Assembly (NCBI GenBank): GCA_026120035.1
Contig: JALRME010000047.1
Coordinates: 62,001-126,000 of the forward strand
DNA from: Coleophoma eucalyptorum
Taxonomy: Eukaryota > Ascomycota > Leotiomycetes > Helotiales > Dermateaceae
Length of the DNA: 64,000 nt
Direction: 5' to 3'
The position numbers and the translations under genes were made by a program. This document shows positions 32,949 through 44,038 of this stretch, in pieces (the first letter of the stretch is position 1; each line of letters opens with the position of its first letter). The notes under the pieces were generated by a model. The model saw nothing but the letters and a program-made list of their open reading frames with translations, was not told the DNA's origin and did no database searches.

Positions 32949-34705
32949 ATGATGAAGCACACCAGAGCGAGCAACCCTAGGAGCCGGACCGGATGTCGGA
33001 CCTGCAAGTAAGAAGCCATTTACAGGTGACGAAATGAACTCTTACTGGACTAACTCCACCCAGGAGCAGGAGAGTCAAATGCGACGAAACTAAGCCCTAT
33101 TGCACTCGGTGCCTGTCTAGCAAAAGAATATGCGAAGGCTACGGTATTGTGATAGACGCACCGAATCGCCCGACCTATGAGAACATACCATTTAAAACTT
33201 TGCCGAATATCCAGCCAAAGCCTATGAGAAGCTTCAAGAGTATTCCTTTCCTCAGCCACTCAGAGTCCGTTACTTTTGAGGTCTTCCGGTCCCAAACCGT
33301 CCTTGGGCTGGCGGGCTTCCGCTCATCCGGCTTTTGGCAAAATGTCGTTCTTCCCGCATGTTACTCGGAGCCTGCTATTCTCCACGCTTGCATGGCTCTG
33401 GCCAATGCAAGTCGATGGTCTCAAGCTCGCCACAGCAACTCGAGACTCGCTGCGAGGGATAACCTGAAACTCGACACGGTCAATGATTACAACAAAGCTA
33501 TTCAACACCTCAAGGCACATGTTGCTGGGCATGATAATCCTTCATCTCTAAATGTCATTCTCATTGCTTGTGTGCTCTTTATTGCCCTTGAGCTGTCTAC
33601 GGGTAGGTTTGAAGAGGCTGCGATGCATTTGAATGAAGGCAGAAAGCTACTTCTTGCATCTGCCCCCGTTATTGGCTCATTGACAGGAAATCCTCGAGTC
33701 AAGAGCAAAACTCTGATTTTGGCATCAAGACCTCAATCAATAGAAGACGAGCTTGTCGGTGTATTTACTGACCTCGACCTCCAGTCCATGTATTTTGGTT
33801 CCGGGAGACCACAATTCATGCTTAGTACTCAATATTCCACAGAGGGTATCCGTCCTGATCCGCTCATTTCCGTGGCCCTTCCGACAGAGTTCTCTTCTAG
33901 TCAAGAGGCGAACCAATATCTCGTGATCCTTACAAACACATGCTTGCAGTTCGTAGGCCAGAAACTGGATCCTGACTGTCACACACTCCAAAACAAACTT
34001 TCCAACTTACATCGTCAGTATCTCTATACCAGCCTCAAAATTTGGAGGAAGTCATACGAACGATTCTGTTTGAAGACCCACTCCGTAGAGAAGGCTGACT
34101 GGGCATGGAAACAACTGTCAGCGTTGATGCTCATTCAATATACCTGGCTTAGTGTGATCGTGCCCACTTCATATCTCGAAGTGGAAGAGACCGATTATGA
34201 CTCCTATATCCAAGAATTCACCACAATTACAGAACTGTCATCCAGTGTCCTTCCAAAGGAAGGGATGCCTCCACGACGCTTCTCGTTGGAATTCGGGTTG
34301 ATTCCTCCACTCTCTTGGGTGGTTCTAAAGTGTCGCCACCCGCACGTTCGAAGTGAAGCTCTTCGCCTTATAGGACGAACTGGCAACGAGGGGCTATGGG
34401 AGCCGAAGCTGATTTGTCAGCTTGGACGTGAATGTATCAAGTTAGAGGAAGGAGGAGGTGAAGAATCAAACTCGCCCAGCATACTCTACAGAGCGCAATC
34501 GGGCCGGGAAGGGGACTGGAGGCATTTAATACCATTTCAACGTCGGATTCGTGAGGCTACAGTGTTTTTTGAGACCAGTGAATACACTATGCTCCGAATG
34601 ATATTCCAGCGAAAGGTATGGGATAGTGACGGAAATTGCATGGGCATGGAAGAGATTGAGCGCAGACAGCCATATGAAGCTCTACAAACTCCGAGTCAGA
34701 CCTGA
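32949..34705 (+). CDS. Zn2Cys6 transcription factor
   Basis: Exon 1 (32949-33007) carries only the first zinc cysteines, exon 2 is 33064-34705; total 566 residues. The 56-bp intron (GTAAGA..CCCAG with an ACTAAC branch point) interrupts the cluster. Joining gives C-R-T-C-KSRRVK-C-DETKPY-C-TR-C-LSSKRI-C, all six cysteines, at about residues 16-43. A tandem ATG (32949 and 32952) opens the gene. The regulator domain shows GFWQNVVLPACYSEPAILHA and ELSTGRFEEAAMHL, the same pattern as the regulator at 12374-13969. Two beta-lactamase-fold genes lie on either side, both on the opposite strand, which makes it a candidate local regulator of them. Confidence 0.9.
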
Positions 34706-35248
34706 AACCTATTATAGAATAAACCTCTCCATGCCTGTATTGACGTGTTCTACTCTTTGTGGAGGCTTATATGAAGAGCTTCCAAAATACAAAGGGCATA
34801 CAAATGCCATTGGAAAGTGGAATATGGATACCCGAAGTACGATGACTACACAACTTCAAGTGTAAGCAGAAATAGGGTTGATCAGTTTGAATGATATGAT
34901 ATTCGAACTGGAAATGCACTTTCAGATAATCTATTGGCCAGCATCAGAGACCGTATTTAGCAGGGCCTCAGTAATTGGTTTGAAATGCCATCAGTCACGT
35001 GGAAGTCATTCATTATTAAAACTCTCCCTCAAACGCATTTTCCTAGAGGTGAATATTCAGACTTGTACACCTTAGTCTCATAGGATTGAACTAGGTAGTC
35101 TTAATTAAGAGCTAGAAGATCCAAAGTTGCCGTAACAAAAAATATCTAAGAAGTCTCGCTCCCGTGATGCAGATGCCCTACAATGTTTCTAAAACTTATT
35201 CTAAGATCAAATGTAATACAAAGTGGACAAGATGATTGGAATTGGCAT
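34706..35248. other. Intergenic between convergent genes
   Basis: 543 bp, AT-rich, between the regulator stop and the stop of the second beta-lactamase-fold gene. No gene or repeat seen. Confidence 0.5.
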
Positions 35249-36674
35249 TCATTTCTTCTTGAGCTCGTTGTAAACCCTAGTCTGAAACTTAATCCAAAGT
35301 TGGACTGCTTCGGTATCCATATAAGGAAGCATATTCAGGAAGACCAGTCCTGCAACACCTGCCTTCCTATCAACCCACCAGAACGTGCTACGGATAAAGT
35401 TAGTATTAGAATCTACCACCCAAAGGACGACGGGGCAGAGGAAATAGTGAACGCACTTCGTCAATCCACCTCCTTCCGCTGCCCCATTCTTGCAACCAGT
35501 AGGCAAGTCTTCATCAGCGAGGATGAATCCGAGTCCATGATTGACGAAAGACTCTGGGAACATGATGTTTCCTGATATTGTAATTCCAATTGAATCTAAG
35601 GCATTCTCTTTGAGCCACTGTGCACTTGGAAGCTGTGGTTTAAACATCTCATCTATGGTTTCCTTCTTCAAGAGAGGGCTAGCATCTGAAATGAAGGTTT
35701 GTAAAAAGTGGACATAGTCTTCTGCTGTAGAAAAGAGCCCATAGCCACCAGATTCCATCTCTACGTCTTCTGAATCTTTTAACCAGATATTGAATGGTTC
35801 TAGCTTCAAAGTGCCATCTTTGTCTCTTACCGTGATTGACGCGAGTCGCTCATGGATCTCGGGGTTTCTTACTGGTCGAAATGTAGTTGATGTCATGTGT
35901 AATGGATCAAAGATATTTTTTTGGAAATACTCCCCTAAATTGCAGTTGTTTAAACGTGCAACAAGAATCCCAGCCTTGGGAGGGTGGTTGTCAGTCTGGT
36001 CTTGAAGTTTATGGGGCTTGTTGATACTCACCCAGTCAATTCCAAACCCGTAGATCCATTTTTTTCCAGGATCGAATCTCAAAGGATGAGTCATCAACGC
36101 TGGACTTGTTGGATTGCGTTGAGGCCAACCTTTCCAGTCGTTGTATTTGCGGTAAATTCTACGACCGGATCAATGGAAATACTCTTAAAGGATTGATCCG
36201 AGTTCAGTCTAACTCAATGGCTTACGGATCAAATATACTAGCACTAACACCGCTTGTATGTGTCAAGAGCTGACGAAGAGTCACTGGAGTTTCCGCCTCC
36301 CTTAGAACTGGCTCTTCCTTGCCGTTTGCATCTTGCCGCCAACTTTCCACAACACTTGATTGCTCGAATTCCAACAAGTGCTTGCCTATTGGGTCATCAA
36401 GGCCGATCAAACCCCGTTCTACACATTGCATTGCAGCTACGGCTGTGACGAGTTTCGTCGTCGAGGCTAGGAAGAACACCGTATCTTTAGACATTGGCGG
36501 GGCATTTCTAAGCACAGCACGATGTCCCAGGATATCTGGAGGTAACACGGAAGTCCCCGAACCATCTATCGCCCAGCAAATAGCACCAGGAATCCCATTC
36601 CCTATGGAGCCTCCTAGTGCATCACCGTGAACCAGGAAGTCCTGAGACATCGTGTTCTTGAATGTATCTGCCAT
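35249..36674 (-). CDS. Beta-lactamase-fold esterase/transesterase (LovD/EstB-like)
   Basis: Three exons: 36674-36226, 36158-36032 and 35974-35249, giving 433 residues; introns 67 and 57 bp. The nucleophile motif Ser71-x2-Lys74 (FFLASTTKLVTAV) is clear, and LLTHTSGVSASIF follows as in class C-like esterases. Joining exons 1 and 2 restores PIYRKYNDWKGWP, where Tyr155 is the likely third catalytic residue. RFDPGKKWIYGFGIDWAG and EYFQKNIFDPLHMTSTTF are family stretches. There is no signal peptide, so it is cytosolic. That and the length match acyl-transferring members such as lovastatin LovD and related hydrolases. With a regulator, a methyltransferase and a transporter nearby, a biosynthetic role is plausible but unproven. 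Confidence 0.87.
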
Positions 36675-37190
36675 GGTGGAATGATCGACTCAGGTGGATA
36701 TATTGATATGGAAGCTATTTCATAGATCAATGTCGATGTAGATGGGAACGTAGACGTCAAAGATCGCTCAGGATGATAAGATACATTTTTATGAACTGCG
36801 ATTTCCTCCAGGAAGCCGATAGTATTCCCGACTCAACACGGCTGTAAAGTGGGGGGGGGGTTGATTAGGTATACAGATGACGTAAGTGCAGTTATAGTAG
36901 GAACTTCTCCCTCACAACTGAGTTGAGGTGGTGTATCTACATATAGGTCCCCATCTAAGCGTATAATATTTTTGTTCCATCAATCAATAAGAAACTAGCT
37001 GGACTGTAGCATCGCACTGGCGTCAGCGTACTGCAAGCTACAGTACTCCGCTATCGTGTACACAACCGCCTTTCTAGCCCCGCACTTGCAGTATCCGCAG
37101 TCCACAGCTCTCAATTAAAGGAGCGTTCACCACCATCAAACGCTTGAGCTCAGCGGACAGGAGATACTTACTATCACCTAGCGAGTCAGG
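36675..37190. promoter_or_regulatory. Divergent promoter region, esterase / methyltransferase
   Basis: 516 bp between divergent starts. It contains a homopolymeric G run near 36849-36860. No open frame of interest. Both promoters must lie here. Confidence 0.45.
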
Positions 37191-38881
37191 ATGGCATCGA
37201 AGGAACCTCAATCGGGAACACCAGCTGCGGCTGCCAGCAGCAGTGTCGATGCTCAACCAGAGTCCCCGAAGAACCTAGAACATACCCTGAGCTTACCTAC
37301 ACATCCATCGGAGCCTACAGTTGACCAAGTGCCAGCCATTGATGTAGATGAAGAGGTTCTGATCCCTGTGACATTTGAAGAGAAGGAAGAGGCAATAGCT
37401 AACCTGTAAGGATGCAGTGGCAAGATGCCGACTCCGCTCTTGGAGATGACATGTAAGCTTTCATACTTTGCAATAGAGTATTGATCGTTGTAAATTTGAG
37501 ATGGAGACTTTAATGAGATTTGATTCTATAGATCGACTTATTCGACCTCACTTACAAGTTCTTTGTGGAGCCACTCTTATGAGTATGGCCGAAGGTATGT
37601 CTCCCGGAGCAAGGCTATGCCTGTAAATGAGAACTATTTTCCAACATAATGAGTGTAGATATCATGCGTAAGCGTGTCTAGTTTCTATAGTCTACTTTCT
37701 ATAACCTATTCGGCTATCCCCGTTTGAAGATAATCGGCAACTTGGATTCTTATAAAATATAGGTACAATGACTCAGGTAACTACGCTGATTTATTGGTGC
37801 ATGTATACAAACTAATTCTTCTCAGAGTATATCCGACCAAATGATGAGGTGCGATTTAGGAAATTATATATGCAAGTCCAGTACTAAACTCAATGGCAGA
37901 CTGAAGTAGATCGACTCGATATGATGCATCACATATTCAAACTAATGCAAGGCCAAAAACTATTTGAAGCCCCAATTCCGAATAATATCCAGAGAGTTCT
38001 TGATCTCGGGTGTGTAAGTAAACTAACCCTGATGCAATAAAGTTACCTATGCCAAGCTAAGTTTTCCAAGGGCACGGGACTCTGGGCTATGGAGTTCGGT
38101 AAGCGATTCTCTTCGAATTTCACCACTCTGAGCCGAGCTCTAACCTCTTACTTCTTGAAGCCGATGATCACCCATCTGCAGAGGTACTAGGTGTTGATCT
38201 CTCGCCTATTCAGCCTAATTTTGTCCCTCCAAATGTGAAGTTTGAGATAGACGATATAGAGAAGGATTTCCCTCACTCTAAACCTTTCGACTACATCCAC
38301 TGCCGGTATATGTCTTATGCTATTAAAGACTGGCCCCGTCTTGTCCAGCAAATCTACGAGTAGGTTTAGAGCTTTGTTCTATCTGTATCTTCTTAGTCAT
38401 GTGTCATGTTCTAATCAACACTGTAAGATATACTGCTCTAGATGGTTATGCCGAATTCACCGATTACGATTTAACGTATAGAAGCGATGATGGCACTTTG
38501 GATAACACTACGCTCAAGGCCTGGGGCGACGATCTACCTCGGGCGGGCCGGATGATGGGTCGCGAGCCCTGTCCTGGTCTCTATCTGGAGAAGTGGGTTC
38601 GTGAAGCAGGCTTCACAAACATCGGGCACAAAGTGTACAAGATTCCCCTAGGACCCTGGCCTGCAGATAAACACCTGAAGCTATTGGGGGCGTATAATTA
38701 CTTGATGTTGATGCAGGGAGTTGAAGCATTTTCTTTCCGGCTATTTATCAACGTCCTGAAGTGGACGTATGAGGAAGTACAGGTTTTGCTCACGCAGGTG
38801 CGGAAGGATTTGAAGGACAGAAAAATTCATGCGTATACTGAAATGCATGTTGTCTATGGACAGAAATCTGTGTCTACATGA
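37191..38881 (+). CDS. LaeA-like SAM-dependent methyltransferase, ten exons
   Basis: Exons: 37191-37355 (donor uncertain), 37418-37452, 37532-37594, 37659-37667, 37763-37776, 37826-37848, 37900-38013, 38071-38098, 38161-38359 and 38428-38881; about 367 residues. All phases close. Exons 4 and 5 are only 9 and 14 nt; joined they spell RRYHAYNDSEYIRPNDE, the expected text of this family. The SAM motif I is DLGCGTGLWAMEF, followed by VLGVDLSPIQPNFVPPNVKF and the Y..IKDWPRL helix. The usual K-P-G-G turn before the E-F strand reads A-L-D-G (YTALDGYAEF). The C-terminal REAGFTN..KVYKIPLGPWP stretch is intact. The first donor could instead be 37344. Related proteins include the regulator LaeA and many secondary-metabolite methyltransferases; the substrate here is unknown. 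Confidence 0.82.
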
Positions 38882-40104
38882 TGGAAGATTCTAAGATTTA
38901 CAGTGGCGGGGTAAAATAGGCAGCTACGGGAGTAAATAGCTATTAAGTTGACGAAAATACTACTTCATTAACTCAGAAAACTAATCATGATGGGAGAGAA
39001 TTAACAAAATGAATTAATCTTGATTGTTGTTATACCTCTTATTTCAACTGTAAAGACAGGTCAAAATGGTGAGGTAAAAATTTAGATGATTGAGGGAAGT
39101 TATATAAACATCCCTATTGGGTATCGATTCAACCTCCGTTGTAATACAATCATGGTGTTTGCATCCGAGCGCAAACACGGGAACATGCAGGTGGTGTAAA
39201 GATGTTCCAACATTGATACTAAAATTTGAAATAGAACTGAATCTTCAAGATCCTTTACGTGCTCGGGTTTAAATAAAAACAGGAAATTAGAATCGATGTC
39301 TCTCTGAGTAGTAGTACGTAGCCTAGATAAAGTGCAGGAGAGAGTGAAAAGCAACCAATGCCGAAAGAAGATAAAGTCCGGGTTACATGTTGTTACAATC
39401 TTGCAGTATTATCCTAGAGAGAGTTCTGAAGTCTTCAGAATCGATACTATCTATTGGGTCAAGGCAGAAAGTGTCAACAAAAAGCTGTAATTAAAGAATC
39501 ACTTAATCGTCGCTTGTTTAAAGTTTACTTCGCCTCCCTACGACTAGGGTACTGAGGAATTATGATTGGACTTCATTTATAAACATGGTCTCTAGTCTCC
39601 ACCTGAATACTATCTAGTACATCTTCATTTGTTACTTATTCGGATTATAATTTCAACCACACCTTTAACACTGTTAAACTATCTTAAAGAAATGAGAAGC
39701 TAGGAGACAAACTCTCTAAGTAATGATGTAATATAGAGTAGAGCTAAAAGAACAAGGCGACGAACCTATCACTACCATATTTTTAAATAACTGTTACTAC
39801 ACGTCCTCTTTATCACTAATCCTAACTATAGTCCCAAAATGGACTTCTGATAGTGTTAAACTAATAAACAGTTTTAGAGGAATCTAGCATAGGGAGGTGA
39901 ATGAGACATCCAAGAATCACACTTTTCCGTGGATTCAAAAAGAACTTTTATGTGTTGGGTCTTCGGGTTATAAAAATTGTGATGTTGCATGTGTTTTTCT
40001 TGATAGGAAAATGTCATCTTTCTGTTTAGACAGGTAGGTGCATGCACCAGCGGGTTTCTTAGCTCTTCCTGGATGATCCCATCGATTTTAGAAGTGATAT
40101 ATAA
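38882..40104. other. AT-rich intergenic tract
   Basis: 1,223 bp between convergent genes. Very AT-rich, with short frames only (the longest, 39100-39354 minus, has no family features). No repeat noted. Confidence 0.5.
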
Positions 40105-40698
40105 TCAGCTGCTCTCCAGAATTCCTGTCGTCTCCATTCTGGTCTGGAAAGCCTCAAGCACGGTGGCCTCTAAATCCGTTGAGGTAAACTTCAATTCCAC
40201 ATTCCCAACCCTCTTCGCCCTCACCTCCTCCTCACTTGCCCAAAAAAACATCTGATGCTCCTCCGCACGTAGCTTCACACCGAGCCTCCCCTCAGTGCTC
40301 TTCACCTCTACTAAAAAGTTGAACTTACAGATCTGCATCTGAGATCTAGTAGCAAAGAAATGCGGCTCTCCAACCAGCGGGCCAATGCTAACGGCGGTGA
40401 GTGCCGCCTCTTCCCACAACTCCCGTGCTACGGCGTGCAGGATAGTTTCATCATCGTCGTCCACACCACCACCAGGGACTTCCCACAGGCCGGGCATGCT
40501 GTCACTTACAGAGCGTTGAATGAGAAGGATGCGTGGGGTGGTGGAATTGGAGGTGTCGAAGACGAGCGCCCCGGTCGCAATGTACGTGGATTTTGCGCTG
40601 AGATGGTTGGATCGGTAGGCTTCAGGGGAGACCATGAAGGGCGAGGTGGAGGGTTGGCTTTTGAAGTTGAATGACGGCGGGTGCAAAGTCTCTGTCAT
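40105..40698 (-). CDS. Nudix hydrolase
   Basis: Single exon, 197 residues from the ATG at 40698; an in-frame ATG at 40815 would add 39 residues of non-family sequence. The Nudix box G-x5-E-x7-R-E-L-x-E-E-A-A-L spans about residues 78-100 (GGGVDDDDETILHAVARELW); the usual glycine before the last residue is alanine. The preceding PGLWEVPGG strand and the following loop fit the fold. It should hydrolyse a nucleoside diphosphate linked to some other group, in the cytosol, with Mg2+ bound by the glutamates. The ~100-bp dispersed element sits about 240 bp upstream. Confidence 0.85.
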   Translation of the reverse strand: MTETLHPPSFNFKSQPSTSPFMVSPEAYRSNHLSAKSTYIATGALVFDTSNSTTPRILLIQRSVSDSMPGLWEVPGGGVDDDDETILHAVARELWEEAALTAVSIGPLVGEPHFFATRSQMQICKFNFLVEVKSTEGRLGVKLRAEEHQMFFWASEEEVRAKRVGNVELKFTSTDLEATVLEAFQTRMETTGILESS

Positions 40699-41301
40699 TT
40701 TGAGTGCAGGAGGACGAAGACTGTCTCTTGGTGTGTTTTGGGGATGCTGCGGGAATAGGATGCCTTGAGCGTCAAAGGCTGTGCACGATATTGGATGTCC
40801 AACAATTTGTGCCACTTTGTAGAGCGTATATTGGAATTATAACTGTAGCATTGATTTACGGAGATTCAGCGGAAGTAGACGAGATATATGAAATCTTGCG
40901 GTGGGATAGAAGTAGGGATGATTTACTGTCACTTAGCAACTAACATTAATTGATCACCTGATGCACAGAGCACATGACTTCGCTCTTTTGATTGAAGCTC
41001 GGACTTTCTCTGAGCTTGCTGCATTGTAGAAATCCAATCATCCATATGACACAGCCTGGTTTAGATCCATCTAAGCACTTACTCTGAAAATTACCTTATA
41101 TACTTAACATATAATAACAACTATTGTGAAATATTTTTATAGGTCACCTGCTTAACTAATTCGGAGTTAAGTGAGAAGTTAATTTACAACCATTGTTATT
41201 TTCTAATTTAGACATATTTTACTATTTATACAGGAGAATATCTATACTACAGCAGTTTTCTTTTGTTCCGAATTACCAGGTTTATCTGCTTGTCTAGTCT
41301 G
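40699..41301. promoter_or_regulatory. Nudix upstream region
   Basis: 603 bp, strongly AT-rich from about 41080 on. It holds the Nudix promoter, the repeat at 40936-41030 and the 3' UTR of the FAD monooxygenase. Confidence 0.4.
40936..41030 (-). repeat. Dispersed ~100-bp element, copy 2
   Basis: Matches 26384-26485 (see that entry); the shared core contains CACCTGAT and GCACATGAC. Orientation relative to the downstream minus-strand gene and distance to its start codon are the same as in copy 1. Confidence 0.55.
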
Positions 41302-42564
41302 TCATTCACAAAGTCCACGTTTCCCACCCATACCATAGAAAACCTTGAACATATCCGCCAAAGCCTGTCCCCCATTCTCAGACAGCAACATATCCTTATT
41401 CCTAGCTGTCTCCTTCGCCTTCTCTTCTGCCCTCGCCAGCATCACCGTCTCATACTTACGCAGCCGTGGTTCAAGCGCTGCCTGCCACGCAATTGCGTCC
41501 TCGACAGGGGGCATTCCTCCCAGAGCACGCGCCAAGTCCAACGAGTCCCACAGCGCCAAGTTAACGCCTTCGCCTGCCCACGGCGTCATTAGGTGAGCGG
41601 CATCGCCGATTAGCGTTGCGCTCGTGCGGTGCTCCCAGCGGTTGCCGATCGGGAGCATGTAAAGAGGGAAAATATCCGCAGGTCTGTCGGTGTTGTCTTT
41701 GGTGTCTTCGTCACATGCTGTAGCGAGCAGCTCCTGTAGAGGAGGCGCCCACTTACTAAAGAGCTTGTCGTCGCCTAGCAAAACCGTCTTGACCTCTGCC
41801 GCGGTCTTGCCCTCCAACCCAGCTGCCTTAGCCCAGTGCTCGTGCGGTGTAGTGACTGCTGCATACACCCGGATCGAGTCCTGCGGGCCACGTTGGGACA
41901 TGATGCCCTTCCCGTCACCCAGAGCGCTGAGTGAGCCGGAGCCGCTCAGCGCAACCAGATGTGGAAATTTGGTTGAAGCATTTCTCACTGTTGCAGTCAC
42001 GAACTGTGCGCCGCTGTAAAAGGGCTTGACATCTGTGAGTAGCTTGCGTACCTGGGACCACGCACCGTCGGCGCCGACGACAAAGTCGTATTTTACAGCA
42101 CTGCTGCCAAGGGCGTCTAGGTCGAGCGTGATCTCGGTTGCTCCTGTTGTCACATTGCGGGCATCCCATATGGCCGTGATCTTATGGTTCCACTTGATCA
42201 AGTCCGCCGGGACTTTTTCAACAAGCAAATTGGTTAATGCGTTGCGTGAAATTTCGGGTCGGGACGAGAGTTCTCCCTCATCAGTATGCAGCACAGTGCC
42301 GTGGGGGCTGAGGACGCGGCAGGCCTCAGAACAGTCCCCGACCGCCGCCTGGAAGTCATCCCACAGGCCACACTCGCGCATCACCTTCAATCCCGACTCC
42401 TCGTGCAAATCCAACATTCCGGAGGGTTTGGCTAGCTCCTGGGGCGTTGGTTTACTACGTAATTCATAAATCGTGGGACGGATGCCGTGTTGCTCAAGTA
42501 GTAGAGCGAGAGCCAAGCCTGAGGGTCCGCCGCCTACAATGGCAATTCGAGGTGAAAATGGCAT
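41302..42564 (-). CDS. FAD-dependent aromatic-type monooxygenase (TetX/PHBH-like)
   Basis: Single exon, 420 residues from the ATG at 42564; seven more codons upstream (ATG at 42585) are open but precede the FAD strand without need. The N-terminal dinucleotide motif is RIAIVGGGPSGLALALLLEQ. The DG motif lies in FVVGADGAWSQVRK, and the GD motif in LIGDAAHLMTPWAGEGVN, the three marks of class A flavoprotein monooxygenases. These enzymes use NADPH and O2 to hydroxylate an aromatic or polyketide ring. There is no membrane anchor at the C-terminus. It is followed upstream by a 1.5-kb spacer before the ABC transporter, from which it is divergent, so the two could share control. Confidence 0.9.
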   Translation of the reverse strand: MPFSPRIAIVGGGPSGLALALLLEQHGIRPTIYELRSKPTPQELAKPSGMLDLHEESGLKVMRECGLWDDFQAAVGDCSEACRVLSPHGTVLHTDEGELSSRPEISRNALTNLLVEKVPADLIKWNHKITAIWDARNVTTGATEITLDLDALGSSAVKYDFVVGADGAWSQVRKLLTDVKPFYSGAQFVTATVRNASTKFPHLVALSGSGSLSALGDGKGIMSQRGPQDSIRVYAAVTTPHEHWAKAAGLEGKTAAEVKTVLLGDDKLFSKWAPPLQELLATACDEDTKDNTDRPADIFPLYMLPIGNRWEHRTSATLIGDAAHLMTPWAGEGVNLALWDSLDLARALGGMPPVEDAIAWQAALEPRLRKYETVMLARAEEKAKETARNKDMLLSENGGQALADMFKVFYGMGGKRGLCE

Positions 42565-44038
42565 TTTTGGTGTGTATATATGCATCTAGGTACACATGTA
42601 TTCAAGGAAAAGTTTGCGTGTGAGAGATTAAATTGTTGCCATCGTCCGATTTATTTATATTCTCTGGTAGAATAGAATGAAGCCAATTATGAGTGTCAAT
42701 AAGTCTTCGGGGATCCGGGTTTTCGGGGCATTCTTGCGCCCTTTAAAGACTAGTGTCGGGGTTTTTTAGAACCCGAGTAGGACCCGTGGACATGCAGCAA
42801 CCGAGCAGAGAACATCTGTCTGCGGAGATATATAGGAGAGCAGCGACTTGCATTCTAGTGGGAAGACCGCTTGTAAGTTCCGAGTCAGCTTGGTAGTATC
42901 GAGTTCTAAGCCATTAGGGTCAAGGAAGAGCTTGTTTGGTAGTATGTTATCACATTACAACCACCTACATATCCAGTATTAGTATTGAATCGAACATAAA
43001 GATTGCGAAGAAAGGCTCTCCCACCCTGCATGATCACGAGAATGAAGAGTCTTCGACTGTTTCGGACTGGCAATTTGTCCCAGAAAGGGTCTTTCCAGGT
43101 GTACCCGCTTTTGGTGGTCGACACAGTTTGGGACTTGCGCCTGGCTTCCTGGATAGCTTCATCCCAGTCCCCTCACAATATCCCGGTCGTCATCGGTGGG
43201 CATGTAAATTAGAATACTACTGAATCCAGTTGCCTTGAAGGAGACATTGCAATGCAGTGCTGCTGAAATGATAGCTTTTACTTTCAAGGTGATTACTTTT
43301 CGGTTTTCTGGCTACTGGTATGGTGGTTTGGTACAGCAGGAAACAGCAGAGGTGTTTACAATCAATCAGGAGAAAGAACGAGACCGATATTAGAGGAATA
43401 GAGAGATGGAACAATAAGAAACTGGCCGGCCTTGAGGCTCTTACCATTGAAGATCGAGATCGAGAGGCAATTTGACCATCGCAGATCTTGAAGGGTGGAC
43501 GTTCAAAAGGCTCACTTCACCCTAGGACGGTGATAGGGTTGCTAGTGAAGACGTTGTCATTGGGAGTTCAATGATTTTGCGGCATCACGGTTGGAGTATA
43601 GAGCATGGAGTTGGAGATGGAGGGCGAGGGGAGAGGAATTGGGTCAAGCGAGGATGAACGGAGTACTGCCTGCCTAATTAAGCTAGACTGAGGCGTTGTC
43701 GTTTACACCCAATCCCCCCGGGGGGCTAGCTGGACGGACAGCGAGCGCGTCAGTGGGCTCTGAGCGGGGCGGCATCGCTTTATCTCAACTCATGTACGAA
43801 AAGATACAGGTGCATAAACTCGACAGGCATGGATTCGACTGCTGTGAGCACTGTAAGGCAGGAGGTAGGAGATAGGCTCGGCCAGTGTTGGATTGCGGCT
43901 GAGTAGTCACGGCTCTCAACGACAGCTGCCTCCCGTGAGTTCCCCGTCTCGTTGGTCTCTATCCTACTCATTTTACTTTCGAACTGTCCGCCGTCCTTCT
44001 GCTGCTGATCCTTGTCCCATTCTGTCACTCTCCTAGAT
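42565..44038. promoter_or_regulatory. Divergent spacer, monooxygenase / ABC transporter
   Basis: 1,474 bp between divergent start codons. Open frames exist (for example 42936-43223 plus), but none is family-like. A CCCCCCGGGGGG-like palindrome lies near 43712. Both promoters must be here. Confidence 0.45.

Noticed and set aside
38360..38441. Apparent frameshift in the methyltransferase
   Set aside because: The AG at 38441 is out of phase; the AG at 38427 gives a continuous frame, so no lesion is needed.
42936..43223. Open frame in the monooxygenase/ABC spacer
   Set aside because: No recognisable domain and an overlapping frame on the other strand; likely chance.
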